Positions 24,337-32,876 are shown, numbered from the stretch's first letter. The stretch: DNA of 64,000 nucleotides from Hungatella effluvii (GCF_003201875.1 NZ_QJKD01000006.1:124001-188000); one strand, 5' to 3'. Notes: generated from the letters alone by a model not told the origin. Made by a program: numbers and translations.

Positions 24337-25901
24337 ATCCATATACCTCCGCTTCCACACAGCATAAACAGTGCGACTACAATGAAACAGACAAGAAACA
24401 CGGTCACGGCCAGCCGGACCACAAACTTTGACCGAAAGCCTGACAGCAGCATGGCAGCATTCTTAATATCCATCATCGGTCCGAATACCAGGAATCCGAT
24501 CAGTGGCCCGGCGGGGAGGCTTCCTGCCATACTTCTCGCCACCACCGCGTCGGAGGATGAGCAGAGGGACAGAATAAAGGCCAGCCCCATCATCAGAAGA
24601 AGGGCTTTCCACGGGGCAGACCCGCTTCCGGCCAATACGGCAGAAGGAATGAGGTCCTGAAACAGCGTTGATACAAAAATACCGGTGAGAAGATATTTTC
24701 CCACGGCAAAGAACTCGTTCTGCGCATGGCGGATCATCATGGAAAAACGGGCCGCCCGGGTGTTTTCATTACCGGTGGGAAGACTGTAATCTCCACAGCC
24801 GGATTGTACCGGCACGGCTTCCTCCAGCAGATAATCCCCCGGTGTCCGGATCAGATAGGTCAGTCCGCAGATCACCGCGCACAGAATCCCCAGACCGCAG
24901 CGGACCGCAATCATCCGGTAATTGCCGTTAAAGGCATACCAGGTGGAGAGAATTACCACAGGATTAATAACCGGGGATACCAGCATAAAGGTTACCGCAG
25001 CAGGCAGAGGGACGCCTTTCTTAACCAGACTTTTAAAGACCGGGATGGAGGCGCAGTCGCAGACTGGCAGGCAGAAGCCAGCCAGAATCGCAAACAACTG
25101 GCCTGTCAGAACTTTTTCAGGGAACCTTCTCTGAATCCAGTCCGGTGGTATATAAACCTGGATGGCGGAGGAAAGCAGGACTCCGATTGCCAGAAACGGG
25201 GCTGCCTGTAAAAATACTCCGAGAAATATGCTGGCATAACGCCCAACAGGAACCCCGAAATCTCCGAGCAGGTTAAACGCAAACAGATAAGCCAATGCAG
25301 CAGTCAGAACAATCAGGAACCAGTGTCCTGGCTGTGCGTTGAAGTGAAACATTTCACGGATAAATCTCTCCCATTTCCGCTCGGAAAACACCCGGATATC
25401 CGGATTGCAGTTATAAAGGAGTCTGGCGTCTGTTTTGCCATGTAAGTGTTTTGTGGCTCTGATGTAAGCGCAGTCACTTCCTGCAATCTGCGAGAATGCC
25501 GCGGCTCCGGCATCGGGAATCCTGTACTGCAGTCCGGTCTCATCCGCCATATAGATTACTTTTTCCACGCTCACCATCGGTGCGGCTGAAAACTGGAGCA
25601 GCATTTCCTCCAGTTTGTGGAAGTGCTCCATCCCGTTCCATTCTACCAGCATCAAATCCGGATTGTGCTGTTCTAAATACTCCAGAATCCGGTCGGTAAT
25701 ACTCATGGGTAACTGCTCCAGCCGGCTCTTGGAGAACACCAGTTTTTGAATCTGTCTGTCGTTTCGGAGCGCCTCTTCCCCGGACTCGAACTGGATAACC
25801 AGTACGTTCAGTTCCTGCAGCTCCTCTTCCATCAACTTGTTAATCAGTGTTGTTTTTCCCGAATCCAATAATCCGGTTATGACCCATGCGGGTGTCCTCA
25901 T
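24333..25901 (-). CDS. Fusion of a CobW-like P-loop domain to a DUF318 (YcgR/ArsP-like) permease
   Basis: 522 residues from the ATG at 25901 (GAGG 8-10 bases upstream; the longer frame overlaps cobW). Residues 1-170 resemble the nucleotide half of CobW/ZNG1 GTPases: WVITGLLDSGKTTLINKL is the P-loop and LMLVEWNGMEHF fits the Walker B region, but the metal-carrying CxCC motif is absent. From about 195 the protein is a permease of 8-10 segments with the DUF318 signature GFCLPVCDCASIPVFKSL and FMLVSPVINPVVILST. The partner TIGR03943 gene is coupled downstream and a complete cobW gene lies directly upstream. Probable energised or GTP-gated zinc-related permease; transport direction is not known. 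Confidence 0.88.
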   Translation of the reverse strand: MRTPAWVITGLLDSGKTTLINKLMEEELQELNVLVIQFESGEEALRNDRQIQKLVFSKSRLEQLPMSITDRILEYLEQHNPDLMLVEWNGMEHFHKLEEMLLQFSAAPMVSVEKVIYMADETGLQYRIPDAGAAAFSQIAGSDCAYIRATKHLHGKTDARLLYNCNPDIRVFSERKWERFIREMFHFNAQPGHWFLIVLTAALAYLFAFNLLGDFGVPVGRYASIFLGVFLQAAPFLAIGVLLSSAIQVYIPPDWIQRRFPEKVLTGQLFAILAGFCLPVCDCASIPVFKSLVKKGVPLPAAVTFMLVSPVINPVVILSTWYAFNGNYRMIAVRCGLGILCAVICGLTYLIRTPGDYLLEEAVPVQSGCGDYSLPTGNENTRAARFSMMIRHAQNEFFAVGKYLLTGIFVSTLFQDLIPSAVLAGSGSAPWKALLLMMGLAFILSLCSSSDAVVARSMAGSLPAGPLIGFLVFGPMMDIKNAAMLLSGFRSKFVVRLAVTVFLVCFIVVALFMLCGSGGIWI

Positions 25902-25902
25902 A

Positions 25903-26880
25903 TCACAATTCCTCGCTGAATAATGTCCTGATCTGCTGCTCGTCAAGCCCTGTTCCAATAAAACAAAGCTGGTTTCCTTCTATATTTGCAGGCACTATCT
26001 CCAGACTGCCCGGCATAAAATGAAAGATCAGACTATGAGGATAACTTTTTACAATTCCCTTTCCCCTCAGAATCTCTCCATCCGCCTGCTTTACGACATG
26101 CAGCACCTTTTTTCGAAGCTGTTCTTCTGAAAGCGGCTCCGCACACTCCAGCGTTACTGCCGAAAAGACCTCTCTGGCAAAATGACGGTAAAGAATCCCT
26201 TTTTTCTTTATACTGTCCTTCCGGTATCCCGTTCTGATCCGAACCGGCTTCATGGATACCGTCTGCTCCATACCCAGCTTAAACAGGGCAATATTTCGTG
26301 GTCCATACTGGAAGACAGGGCGGGGAATGGAATCCCAGAAGTCCGCTTCAATTCTGGCTTGTGGATTGATATCCAAAATACTTTTTTTTACCCGTCCGAT
26401 TTCTTTCTGACACTCCTCCTGGTGACTCAGCAGGATTAGATCTGCATAGGATATCTGGTCCTTAAAAAACTCTCCATAGTTTTTTAAATACTTATCAAAG
26501 AAACGGATATCCACTACGGTAATCGTTCGTTGAAGGTGAAGATTCCCCTTATCCTCCTGCTTTAAGCATAGTCTGGCGATGTCAGAAAGCTTCCCCACGC
26601 CGGAAGGTTCCACCACAATGGCGTCCGGCGCATAATCCTTCTGAATCCGTTCCAAGGCTTTTTCAAAGTCGCCGGTCAGGCTGCAGCAGATACAGCCTGC
26701 GTTCAAGCTGGTGACAGTCAGGCTGCATTCCCTGAGCAGCCCCGCGTCAATCCCCGCCTCTCCGAAATCATTTTCAATGACAACGATCTTCTTATCCCAG
26801 AATACAGAACGTACCATGGTTTTAATTAATGTTGTCTTACCCGCGCCTAAAAAGCCGGATATAATATAAATATCTGTCAT
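25903..26880 (-). CDS. CobW/ZNG1-type G3E GTPase metallochaperone
   Basis: 325 residues. YIISGFLGAGKTTLIKTM is the P-loop, NAGCICCSLTGDF holds the CxCC metal-binding motif, and VVEPSGVGKL the switch region. The C-terminal domain (about 230-325) is the CobW_C type, with VKSYPHSLIFHFMPGSLEI. Enzymes of this group deliver zinc to client proteins under zinc limitation. It stands between znuB (46 bases upstream) and the CobW-permease fusion (1-base gap), inside the zinc operon. This supports a zinc rather than a cobalt role. Confidence 0.93.
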   Translation of the reverse strand: MTDIYIISGFLGAGKTTLIKTMVRSVFWDKKIVVIENDFGEAGIDAGLLRECSLTVTSLNAGCICCSLTGDFEKALERIQKDYAPDAIVVEPSGVGKLSDIARLCLKQEDKGNLHLQRTITVVDIRFFDKYLKNYGEFFKDQISYADLILLSHQEECQKEIGRVKKSILDINPQARIEADFWDSIPRPVFQYGPRNIALFKLGMEQTVSMKPVRIRTGYRKDSIKKKGILYRHFAREVFSAVTLECAEPLSEEQLRKKVLHVVKQADGEILRGKGIVKSYPHSLIFHFMPGSLEIVPANIEGNQLCFIGTGLDEQQIRTLFSEEL

Positions 26881-26926
26881 TTACTCTCCTTTTCCGCCAG
26901 CCTTCCTATCGCGGCAGGCCGGCTTT

Positions 26927-27745
26927 CTATTTCAGCTGACATCCAATTCTCCTGAACAGCCTTTTTCCTGCAAATACCAGAAGCAGGAATATGACACCAA
27001 CTAAGACAATGGTTCCTCCCGGTTTTAATCCCAGATAGTAAGCGGCAAACAGTCCGGTAACCATAAAGATCACATCGAGTCCCACCGCCCATAAAACGGT
27101 CTGCCGATAATTTTTACCGAACTGCATGGCGCAGGCCACTGGAACTACCATCATGGAGGACACAATCAATGCCCCCACGGTTCTGGCTGCGACGGAAACC
27201 GTCACTGCGATCAGGAAGGTGAACAGAAAATTTACCGTCCGCACCGGCACGCCGGCCAGCCTGGCACTCTGTTCATCCAGGGACACGTAGAATAATTCTT
27301 TATACAGCAGCAGGAACATCAGAAGCACTACGGCGCTGACTGCCACCACGAGATGCAGCTCCATATCACTGATTGCCACGATGCTGCCAAACAGAAAGCT
27401 GTTGAAGTTTGCCGCATTCTTTACAAATCCGGACAGGACGCCAGCCAGCCCCACTCCTGCGGACATGATGATGGCAATGGACATCTCGGAATAACGCGGC
27501 AGCTTCCTGCGGATCAGTTCAATTCCAAGGGAGGCGGTGATACAGGCAATCGCTGCAGCCGCCACCGGATTTATGCCCAGAATCAGCCCGGCTGCAACTC
27601 CGGCCAGAGAAGTATGGGACAACGCATCACCAATCATGGACAGGCGTTTAAACACAATGACAATTCCAATACAGGGAATAACGGCCGCAAGAAGGATTCC
27701 GACAACAAAGGCACGCTGCATAAAACCGTAATTAAAGATCTCCAT
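26927..27745 (-). CDS. znuB: Zinc ABC transporter permease ZnuB
   Basis: 272 residues, about eight membrane segments, ABC-3 family. Typical parts: RLSMIGDALSHTSLAGVAAG (the DALSH cytoplasmic loop that contacts the ATPase), GALIVSSMMVVPVACAMQ and LGLKPGGTIVLVGVI near the end. It overlaps znuC by 14 bases. With ZnuA and ZnuC it imports Zn (possibly Mn) across the membrane; the CobW neighbours favour zinc. Confidence 0.94.
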   Translation of the reverse strand: MEIFNYGFMQRAFVVGILLAAVIPCIGIVIVFKRLSMIGDALSHTSLAGVAAGLILGINPVAAAAIACITASLGIELIRRKLPRYSEMSIAIIMSAGVGLAGVLSGFVKNAANFNSFLFGSIVAISDMELHLVVAVSAVVLLMFLLLYKELFYVSLDEQSARLAGVPVRTVNFLFTFLIAVTVSVAARTVGALIVSSMMVVPVACAMQFGKNYRQTVLWAVGLDVIFMVTGLFAAYYLGLKPGGTIVLVGVIFLLLVFAGKRLFRRIGCQLK

Positions 27746-28439
27746 GAGCGCATTCCCCCTCTCCGGCCCGAATCAGTTCCAAGTCCCCATCCTTCAAAAG
27801 CCAGATATCATCCGCAAAGGCTTCCAACCGTTTCCGGTCATGGGTAACCATCAGCACCGTTACCCCCTGTTCCAGGTTAATCCTCTTTACCAGCCGGTAA
27901 AAATCCTCCGTGCTCTGTTCATCCATCCCCGTTGCCGGCTCATCCAAAATCAACAGCCTGGGTTGACTCACCAGCGCCCTTGCCAGAAGGACTTTCTGCT
28001 GCTGGCCGCCGGACAGCCGTCCAATCAACTGCTTTGCATAATCTTTCATCCCAACCTGGAGCAGTGCCTGGCGGACCTGGCCTTTTTCTCTTTTTCCGGC
28101 AAAACGAAAGAGTCCGATCTGGGCATATAGGTTTGCCTGGACGATCTCCTCCACAGAGGCCGGGAAATTCTGACAGGACGCCATGCCGCTCTGGGGGACA
28201 TAGCTTAAGCTCTTCCAGTTTTTAAACTGCCGGATATCGCGTTCGAAAATAGAGATTCTCCCATTTTTTTCACTGGGGGATAGTTCCCCCAGCAAAAGCT
28301 TTAACAGAGTGCTTTTACCCGCTCCGTTTTGCCCCAGCAGAACCGCAAAGCGGCTCTCGGGAACCGTAAAATCAATTTGTTTCAGGATCTGAGTGCTTCC
28401 ATAAGAGAAGTTCAGTCCTCTGACTGCAATGGCCTCCAT
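27732..28439 (-). CDS. znuC: Zinc ABC transporter ATPase ZnuC
   Basis: 235 residues. Walker A LLGQNGAGKSTLLKLL, Q-loop in LSYVPQSG, signature RLSGGQQQKVLLARAL, Walker B LLILDEPATGMD and switch His in VTHDRKR: all present. The C-terminus is extended by a short Glu/His-containing tail. It powers ZnuB and overlaps its start by 14 bases. Confidence 0.95.
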   Translation of the reverse strand: MEAIAVRGLNFSYGSTQILKQIDFTVPESRFAVLLGQNGAGKSTLLKLLLGELSPSEKNGRISIFERDIRQFKNWKSLSYVPQSGMASCQNFPASVEEIVQANLYAQIGLFRFAGKREKGQVRQALLQVGMKDYAKQLIGRLSGGQQQKVLLARALVSQPRLLILDEPATGMDEQSTEDFYRLVKRINLEQGVTVLMVTHDRKRLEAFADDIWLLKDGDLELIRAGEGECAHGDL

Positions 28440-28486
28440 CCCGTTATACTCCTTGTCTGTCTTTTGTCATTTTTATTCAGCCTCTC

Positions 28487-29470
28487 TTATTTCAGCGCTG
28501 CCTCCAGCTGTTTTAAGTTCTCCTCCATCACCGAGAAGTAGTCGGCGCCGCTTTCCAGTTCCTCATCGCTTAAACCTTCCAGCGGATTTAACACCTGTAC
28601 TGACGAACCGGTTTCCTTTGCGATGGTTTCGGCAACCTTTGGGCTTACCAGCTCTTCGAAAAAGATAACCCTGACATGATTGGCTCTTACAAAATCGATA
28701 ATCTCCGCCATTCTTGCAGGGGAGGGCTCAGAATCCGGGGACAGTCCCTCGATTCCCACCTGATTGAGACCGTAGGCGTCACAGAGATAGCCGAAGGCTT
28801 CATGGGAAACCACAATATCCTTGTTCGGCAGGGAAGACAGGGTATCTTTAAATTTCTGATTTAAGTCAGCGAACCTGGAGGCGTACAATTCGTAGTTGGC
28901 TTCATAGTAATCCCTGTTGTCAGGATCTGCTTTTATGTAGGCATTCTTGATATTTTCCATCTCTTTTTCCGCATTCAGAGGGCTGAGCCATACATGGGGA
29001 TCATACTGCCCCTCTTCTTCCGGTTCCCCGGCGCCTTCCTCCTCCTCATGGCTGTGGCTGTGGCCGTCTCTAAGCGCCACCCCCTTGGAGGCCTCCACCG
29101 ATATCAGGTCTTTGTTATCTAAGCTGGCCAGCACATCGTCCACCCAGTGCTCCATTCCGGCTCCACTGTATATGAACAGATCGGCTTCTTCCAGATTCCG
29201 GATATCGGCAGCAGCCGGTTCCCAGTCATGGGGTTCTGTGCCGGATGGAACCAGGGTAATCACTTCCGCCTTGTCGCCGCCGATTTTAGCTGCAAAGTCG
29301 TACATGGGATAAAAGCTGGCCATGACCTTCAGCATTTTTTTGCTCTCCATGGCATCTGCTTTGGCTGCCGGGTTCGGCGCAGCGGCTCTTGTGCAGCCGG
29401 AAAGCATGGCAGCGGAAACAAGCGCTGTCATAGCCAGCGCACTCAGAGTCTTAATAGAATAAAATTTCAT
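28487..29470 (-). CDS. znuA: Zinc-binding lipoprotein ZnuA
   Basis: 327 residues. Lipobox LSGC gives a lipid-anchored receptor. Metal ligands of cluster A-I proteins are visible: His in SGTEPHDWEP, His in QYDPHVWLSPL, His in VVSHEAFGYL, and the C-terminal acidic ligand region IIFFEELVSPK. A His/Glu-rich loop (DGHSHSHEEEEGAGEPEEEG) near residue 128 is the mark of zinc-type rather than manganese-type receptors. It follows the folded RNA element, with CTGGAGG 8-12 bases upstream. Confidence 0.95.
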   Translation of the reverse strand: MKFYSIKTLSALAMTALVSAAMLSGCTRAAAPNPAAKADAMESKKMLKVMASFYPMYDFAAKIGGDKAEVITLVPSGTEPHDWEPAAADIRNLEEADLFIYSGAGMEHWVDDVLASLDNKDLISVEASKGVALRDGHSHSHEEEEGAGEPEEEGQYDPHVWLSPLNAEKEMENIKNAYIKADPDNRDYYEANYELYASRFADLNQKFKDTLSSLPNKDIVVSHEAFGYLCDAYGLNQVGIEGLSPDSEPSPARMAEIIDFVRANHVRVIFFEELVSPKVAETIAKETGSSVQVLNPLEGLSDEELESGADYFSVMEENLKQLEAALK

Positions 29471-29506
29471 AAAATAAATCCTCCAGATTGTGTTTTTTAG
29501 TCATTC

Positions 29507-29609
29507 AGCCCTTCGGGCAGAGAAAAAGGGTACACAAAAACAAGGCAGATTTCATGACAGACGTATCCTGCCAAGCCATACACAAAAAGTGAACGGCTAA
29601 CTGCCTTGT
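29507..29609 (-). ncRNA. Folded intercistronic RNA element, candidate attenuator upstream of znuA
   Basis: In the 150 bases between the small Cys-rich gene and znuA, the minus-strand RNA can form a 9-bp closing stem (ACAAGGCAG with CTGCCTTGT; plus coordinates 29601-29609 and 29540-29548). It encloses AGCCGTTCAC/GTGTATGGCT with a T5 loop and a small GGCAG/CTGTC hairpin, i.e. a three-way junction, followed by TTTTTGTG. A second small hairpin (GCCCGAAGGGC) lies at 29507-29517. The T-rich exit suggests termination or attenuation between the first gene and znuA. I do not recognise a known riboswitch class. Confidence 0.5.
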
Positions 29610-29620
29610 GCGAGGATGAT

Positions 29621-29932
29621 TCAATTATCTAAACGGATTTTTAAGCTGACCAAAGAAACCGGGCACAGAAAGAGTCCGGTCTGACAGAATGATAAGATTT
29701 TTGAAATGACAAGATATGCAAAGATGACAACTGCTCCTGTTCCAACTGCTTTTGACAACAGCTGTATTGTACATACGCAGGCTTCGATCTCCGCGCAGAC
29801 AAGGCAGTCTTCACCCGTACAGTCATGCTCAGCATGTGTGACGATAAAAAGACCGGAGAGAAGCAGCACTATGGTCACAAGAAACGCAGCAAGAAATGCA
29901 TAGAGTCGTTTGTTTTTCTTAAAATAGTTCAC
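29621..29932 (-). CDS. Small Cys-rich membrane protein, first gene of the zinc operon
   Basis: 103 residues from a GTG at 29932 (GGAGGAGAGGAA upstream). N-terminal membrane helix (about 11-32), then an extracytoplasmic segment with His/Cys pattern HAEHDCTGEDCLVCAEIEAC, which looks like a metal site, and a second membrane helix (about 66-88). Similar small HDCTGEDCxVC proteins stand at the head of zinc ABC operons in Clostridia. Role in binding or sensing extracellular zinc is inference. It lies directly behind the operon promoter with its Zur-like box. Confidence 0.8.
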   Translation of the reverse strand: MNYFKKNKRLYAFLAAFLVTIVLLLSGLFIVTHAEHDCTGEDCLVCAEIEACVCTIQLLSKAVGTGAVVIFAYLVISKILSFCQTGLFLCPVSLVSLKIRLDN

Positions 29933-29986
29933 TTCCTCTCCTCCTTTCCGTCATACTGGTATTTCAATCCAGCATTTTTACATTAT

Positions 29987-30014
29987 ATTATAACAACAGT
30001 TATGACATTGTCAA
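29987..30014 (-). promoter_or_regulatory. Zinc operon promoter with candidate Zur box
   Basis: On the minus strand, TTGACA (30009-30014), 16 bases and TATAAT (29987-29992). The spacer and -10 contain ATAAC-aaca-GTTAT (29990-30003), an inverted repeat that extends to 7-bp near-matching arms. Fur-family zinc repressors bind such AT-rich palindromes over the promoter. Zur itself is not encoded in the window. Confidence 0.7.
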
Positions 30015-30145
30015 GGAATCATTTTCGCTTCCGCTGCTAATAGGGATACACATAATCAGCCACACAGCAGGTCATGGTAAGGCGGGCGGCCGCGAATTAA
30101 ACGGCGGGTGAAACCGGCAGCAGGCGGGATTTAAACGCATGAAAT

Positions 30146-30170
30146 AGAAAAACGGACTCCGAAGAGTCCG
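30146..30170 (-). terminator. Terminator of bioY
   Basis: On the minus strand CGGACTC-TTCG-GAGTCCG is followed by TTTTTCT. It has a stable UUCG tetraloop. It lies 19 bases after the bioY stop. Between it and the zinc promoter (about 130 bases, 30015-30145) I see nothing else. Confidence 0.9.
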
Positions 30171-30188
30171 CTGTTTGTAATCCTGATT

Positions 30189-30788
30189 CTATGACAGCAT
30201 CTGCGACACCACCGGACGCAGCCTTGCAGCCAGCATAATGGCAAGAATGCACAGCAGGCCATCCGGAAACATGGTAGGCAGACAATAGACTGCGAAAATC
30301 GCCGCCCAGCCTACGGTGTTCGGTGTAACGACTATAAAATGCGTAATAAAGTAAAAATATAAGATTCCCGTTCCATAATAAATGACATAACCGATCGCCG
30401 CCGCAAGGATCCAGGTCCTGATCTTCGACGAATGCAGGATCTCACATACCTTTCCCATCGCATAGGCCGCAAAGGCAAAGCCCAGCAGAAAGCCGAAGGT
30501 CGGCCGAATTAAATAGGCAGGGCCGCCGCCGCGCGCAAAAACCGGAAATCCTACCAATCCAATGACCAGATATGTTGTGACACTGTAAAATGCCCGCTTC
30601 GATCCCAGCAGAAGTCCTGCCAGAAGCACGAAAAGCCATTGAAGTGTGAAATTCATCGTATCCACGCCAACCGGAATTACAATCTTTAAAAAGGCGCCTA
30701 CCGCGATTAACGAGGCAAAAAGGCCACAAATCGCCATATCCTTTGTCAGTTCTCTTCTTTGAGCTATCACTCCATTTTTCTCTCTCAT
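30189..30788 (-). CDS. bioY: BioY, biotin ECF transporter S component
   Basis: 199 residues from the ATG at 30788 (AAGGTGAGG upstream; a GTG four codons earlier overlaps this site). Six hydrophobic segments. The BioY pattern is clear: LAGLLLGSKRAFYSVTTYL, IGLVGFPVFARGGGP and the YLIRPTFGFLLGF stretch that lines the biotin site. BioY works alone or with the shared EcfAAT module, not present here. A GATTGTA...TACAATC repeat upstream suggests BirA repression when biotin is plentiful. Confidence 0.95.
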   Translation of the reverse strand: MREKNGVIAQRRELTKDMAICGLFASLIAVGAFLKIVIPVGVDTMNFTLQWLFVLLAGLLLGSKRAFYSVTTYLVIGLVGFPVFARGGGPAYLIRPTFGFLLGFAFAAYAMGKVCEILHSSKIRTWILAAAIGYVIYYGTGILYFYFITHFIVVTPNTVGWAAIFAVYCLPTMFPDGLLCILAIMLAARLRPVVSQMLS

Positions 30789-30833
30789 CTGTATCCTCAC
30801 CTTTCTGTCTCAACTTTCGCAAGTGCTCATGAT

Positions 30834-30865
30834 GATTGTACACTTATTTTATAATTTTTACAATC
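30834..30865 (-). promoter_or_regulatory. Candidate BirA (biotin) operator upstream of bioY
   Basis: GATTGTA (30834-30840) and TACAATC (30859-30865) are a perfect inverted repeat with an 18-base centre. Firmicutes BirA boxes have TTGTWAAC/GTTWACAA half-sites about 15 bases apart; the outer parts match (TTGTA/TACAA). The site lies 46 bases before the bioY start, where a promoter would be expected. Confidence 0.6.
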
Positions 30866-30899
30866 TTTTTTTAGACGGCCCGCGGTGTGAAGCGTAGTG

Positions 30900-31358
30900 T
30901 CACAGCCGCAGCCCCTTGATATCCTTGATCCGGGACAGAATCATGTTGCAGCTGCTGCTGAGCACTCCGGGAAGCGGGTCTATCACTTCATCGATCAGCT
31001 GTTCCATCTCCTCTCCCGACGCGGCGACCGCGTGGACATGCAGCTTGTTCTTTCCGGTGACACGGTAGATCTGGGTGATGGTCTCGTTCCGGCGCAGTGT
31101 CTCTGTTACCTGGGCCAGTGTGTCCGGGCTTGTCTCAATCTCAAAGTAGCAGGATACGGCTCCGCTGATCTTCTGGGGATTGATAATGGTGGTATACTCT
31201 TCGATGACGCCCCGTTTTTCCAGCGACTGGACCCGCATCTTGACGGCCACCCGTGAGATACCGACCAGACTGCCTATTTCCGAATAGGACATGCGGGCAT
31301 TTTTAATCAACAACTGTACAATCTTCTGATCCAATTCATCCAGGCCTTCAAGAAACAT
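30900..31358 (-). CDS. Lrp/AsnC-family transcriptional regulator
   Basis: 152 residues. The N-terminal helix-turn-helix (about 5-55) reads LDELDQKIVQLLIKNARMSYSEI and VGISRVAVKMRVQSLEKRGVI; the C-terminal RAM/alpha-beta domain follows (YFEIETSPDTLAQV, VTGKNKLHVHAVA). Lrp-type proteins respond to amino acids or related ligands. It is transcribed away from the MATE gene, 183 bases apart, so it may control that exporter. Confidence 0.92.
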   Translation of the reverse strand: MFLEGLDELDQKIVQLLIKNARMSYSEIGSLVGISRVAVKMRVQSLEKRGVIEEYTTIINPQKISGAVSCYFEIETSPDTLAQVTETLRRNETITQIYRVTGKNKLHVHAVAASGEEMEQLIDEVIDPLPGVLSSSCNMILSRIKDIKGLRL

Positions 31359-31465
31359 GTTATCTCCTTCTTTTATGATCGTTTTTCACAATCATAGATA
31401 CAATCATTTCACCAGTTACTCTCCTGATATTATAAAATCATTTGCTGCAAAAGGCAATCTATTAA

Positions 31466-31494
31466 TTGACACGCGCTCTTTTAACCGATATAAT
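31466..31494 (+). promoter_or_regulatory. Promoter of the MATE gene
   Basis: TTGACA (31466-31471), 17 bases, TATAAT (31489-31494): near-consensus sigma-A promoter. GAAAGG precedes the ATG at 31542. Upstream, two TCACAATCATagaTACAATCATTTC-like half repeats (about 31387-31410) could be regulator sites for the divergent Lrp protein. Confidence 0.85.
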
Positions 31495-31541
31495 AATTAC
31501 GAAACGTAAGTTTTAAATTACATATAGAAAGGTATTGTGCG

Positions 31542-32876
31542 ATGATGAAAGGCGATTTAACACAGGGGCCGGTGATGAAAACCATGCTTCTCTTTGCGGT
31601 TCCCATGATTTTAGGCAATCTTTTACAGCAGTGCTATAATGTGGCGGATACTCTCATTGTGGGCCGTTTCCTCGGGCCGGACGCACTGGCTGCGGTGGGA
31701 TCCGCATTTACCCTGATGACTTTTCTGACCTCTATTCTGCTGGGGCTCTGTATGGGAAGCAGCGCCGTCTTTTCGATCCGGTTTGGGCAGAAGGATTTTG
31801 ATGGGCTGAAAGAAAGTATCTTTACCTCCTTCCTTCTCATTGCGGTAATCAGTATCCTCCTGAATCTGCTGGCCTTTTGGAGTACGGACCTGATCCTTGT
31901 GTTTTTAAGAGTGCCGGAGGAAATACGGGGGATGATGCGGGAGTACCTGATCGTCATTTTCTGCGGTATCATGGCTGTGTTTCTCTATAACTATTTTTCC
32001 TGTCTCCTGCGAGCCATTGGTAATTCCGTCACGCCTTTGCTGTTTTTAGCTGTTTCCGCTGTGCTGAATATCGCTCTGGACCTCTGGTTTGTGCTGGGAC
32101 TTCACCGCGGTGTCGCCGGTGCCGCCGAAGCCACCGTAATCTCCCAGTACGTTTCGGGAATTGGAATTGCCGTCTATTCCTGGTTTTCCTGTCCATGGCT
32201 GCGTATCGGGAAAGAACACATGAGAGTCCGCCGCTCCTGTTTAAAAGAGATTGCCGGATTTTCCGTACTGACGTGTGTCCAGCAGTCCGTCATGAATCTC
32301 GGCATCCTGATGGTACAGGGTCTTGTCAACAGCTTTGGTACAACGGTGATGGCGGCATTTGCAGTCGCCGTGAAGATAGATTCCTTTGCCTATATGCCGG
32401 TACAGGACTTTGGCAACGCCTTCTCCTCCTTTATTGCCCAGAATTTTGGCGCAGGAAGGAAGGACCGGATTCAGACCGGATTTAAGGGAGCGGTCCTCGT
32501 CTCCTTTCTGTTCTGCCTTGCGATTTCCGCGATTATCTGGATCTTTGCGCGTCCGCTGATGCTTCTGTTTGTCAGTGAACGGGAGACGGCTATTATTGCG
32601 GAAGGAATGCGTTATCTTCATATTGAGGGGGCTTTTTACTGCGGAATTGGCTGTCTGTTTCTGCTCTATGGACTTTACCGTGCGCTGGGAAAGCCAGGCA
32701 TGTCCGTGGTGCTCACGGGCATCTCGCTGGGAACCCGCGTCCTGCTTGCCTATGTTCTGTCTTCCATTCCGGCAGTCGGTGTGGTTGGAATCTGGTGGTC
32801 GGTGCCCATTGGGTGGTTTCTGGCGGACGCGGTTGGGTTGGGATACTTTATCCGGTACAGACGGCGGCTCCTATAA
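31542..32876 (+). CDS. MATE-family multidrug/Na+ antiporter
   Basis: 444 residues with 12 hydrophobic segments. N-terminus MMKGDLTQGPVMKTMLLFAVP then MILGNLLQQCYNVADTLIVG is the usual MATE opening; each half has a conserved region of this kind (second half: FAVAVKIDSFAYMPVQDFGNA). It exports cationic drugs or metabolites against Na+ or H+. It is expressed alone from a strong promoter and ended by a long-stem terminator. Substrate unknown. Confidence 0.93.
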   Translation: MMKGDLTQGPVMKTMLLFAVPMILGNLLQQCYNVADTLIVGRFLGPDALAAVGSAFTLMTFLTSILLGLCMGSSAVFSIRFGQKDFDGLKESIFTSFLLIAVISILLNLLAFWSTDLILVFLRVPEEIRGMMREYLIVIFCGIMAVFLYNYFSCLLRAIGNSVTPLLFLAVSAVLNIALDLWFVLGLHRGVAGAAEATVISQYVSGIGIAVYSWFSCPWLRIGKEHMRVRRSCLKEIAGFSVLTCVQQSVMNLGILMVQGLVNSFGTTVMAAFAVAVKIDSFAYMPVQDFGNAFSSFIAQNFGAGRKDRIQTGFKGAVLVSFLFCLAISAIIWIFARPLMLLFVSERETAIIAEGMRYLHIEGAFYCGIGCLFLLYGLYRALGKPGMSVVLTGISLGTRVLLAYVLSSIPAVGVVGIWWSVPIGWFLADAVGLGYFIRYRRRLL

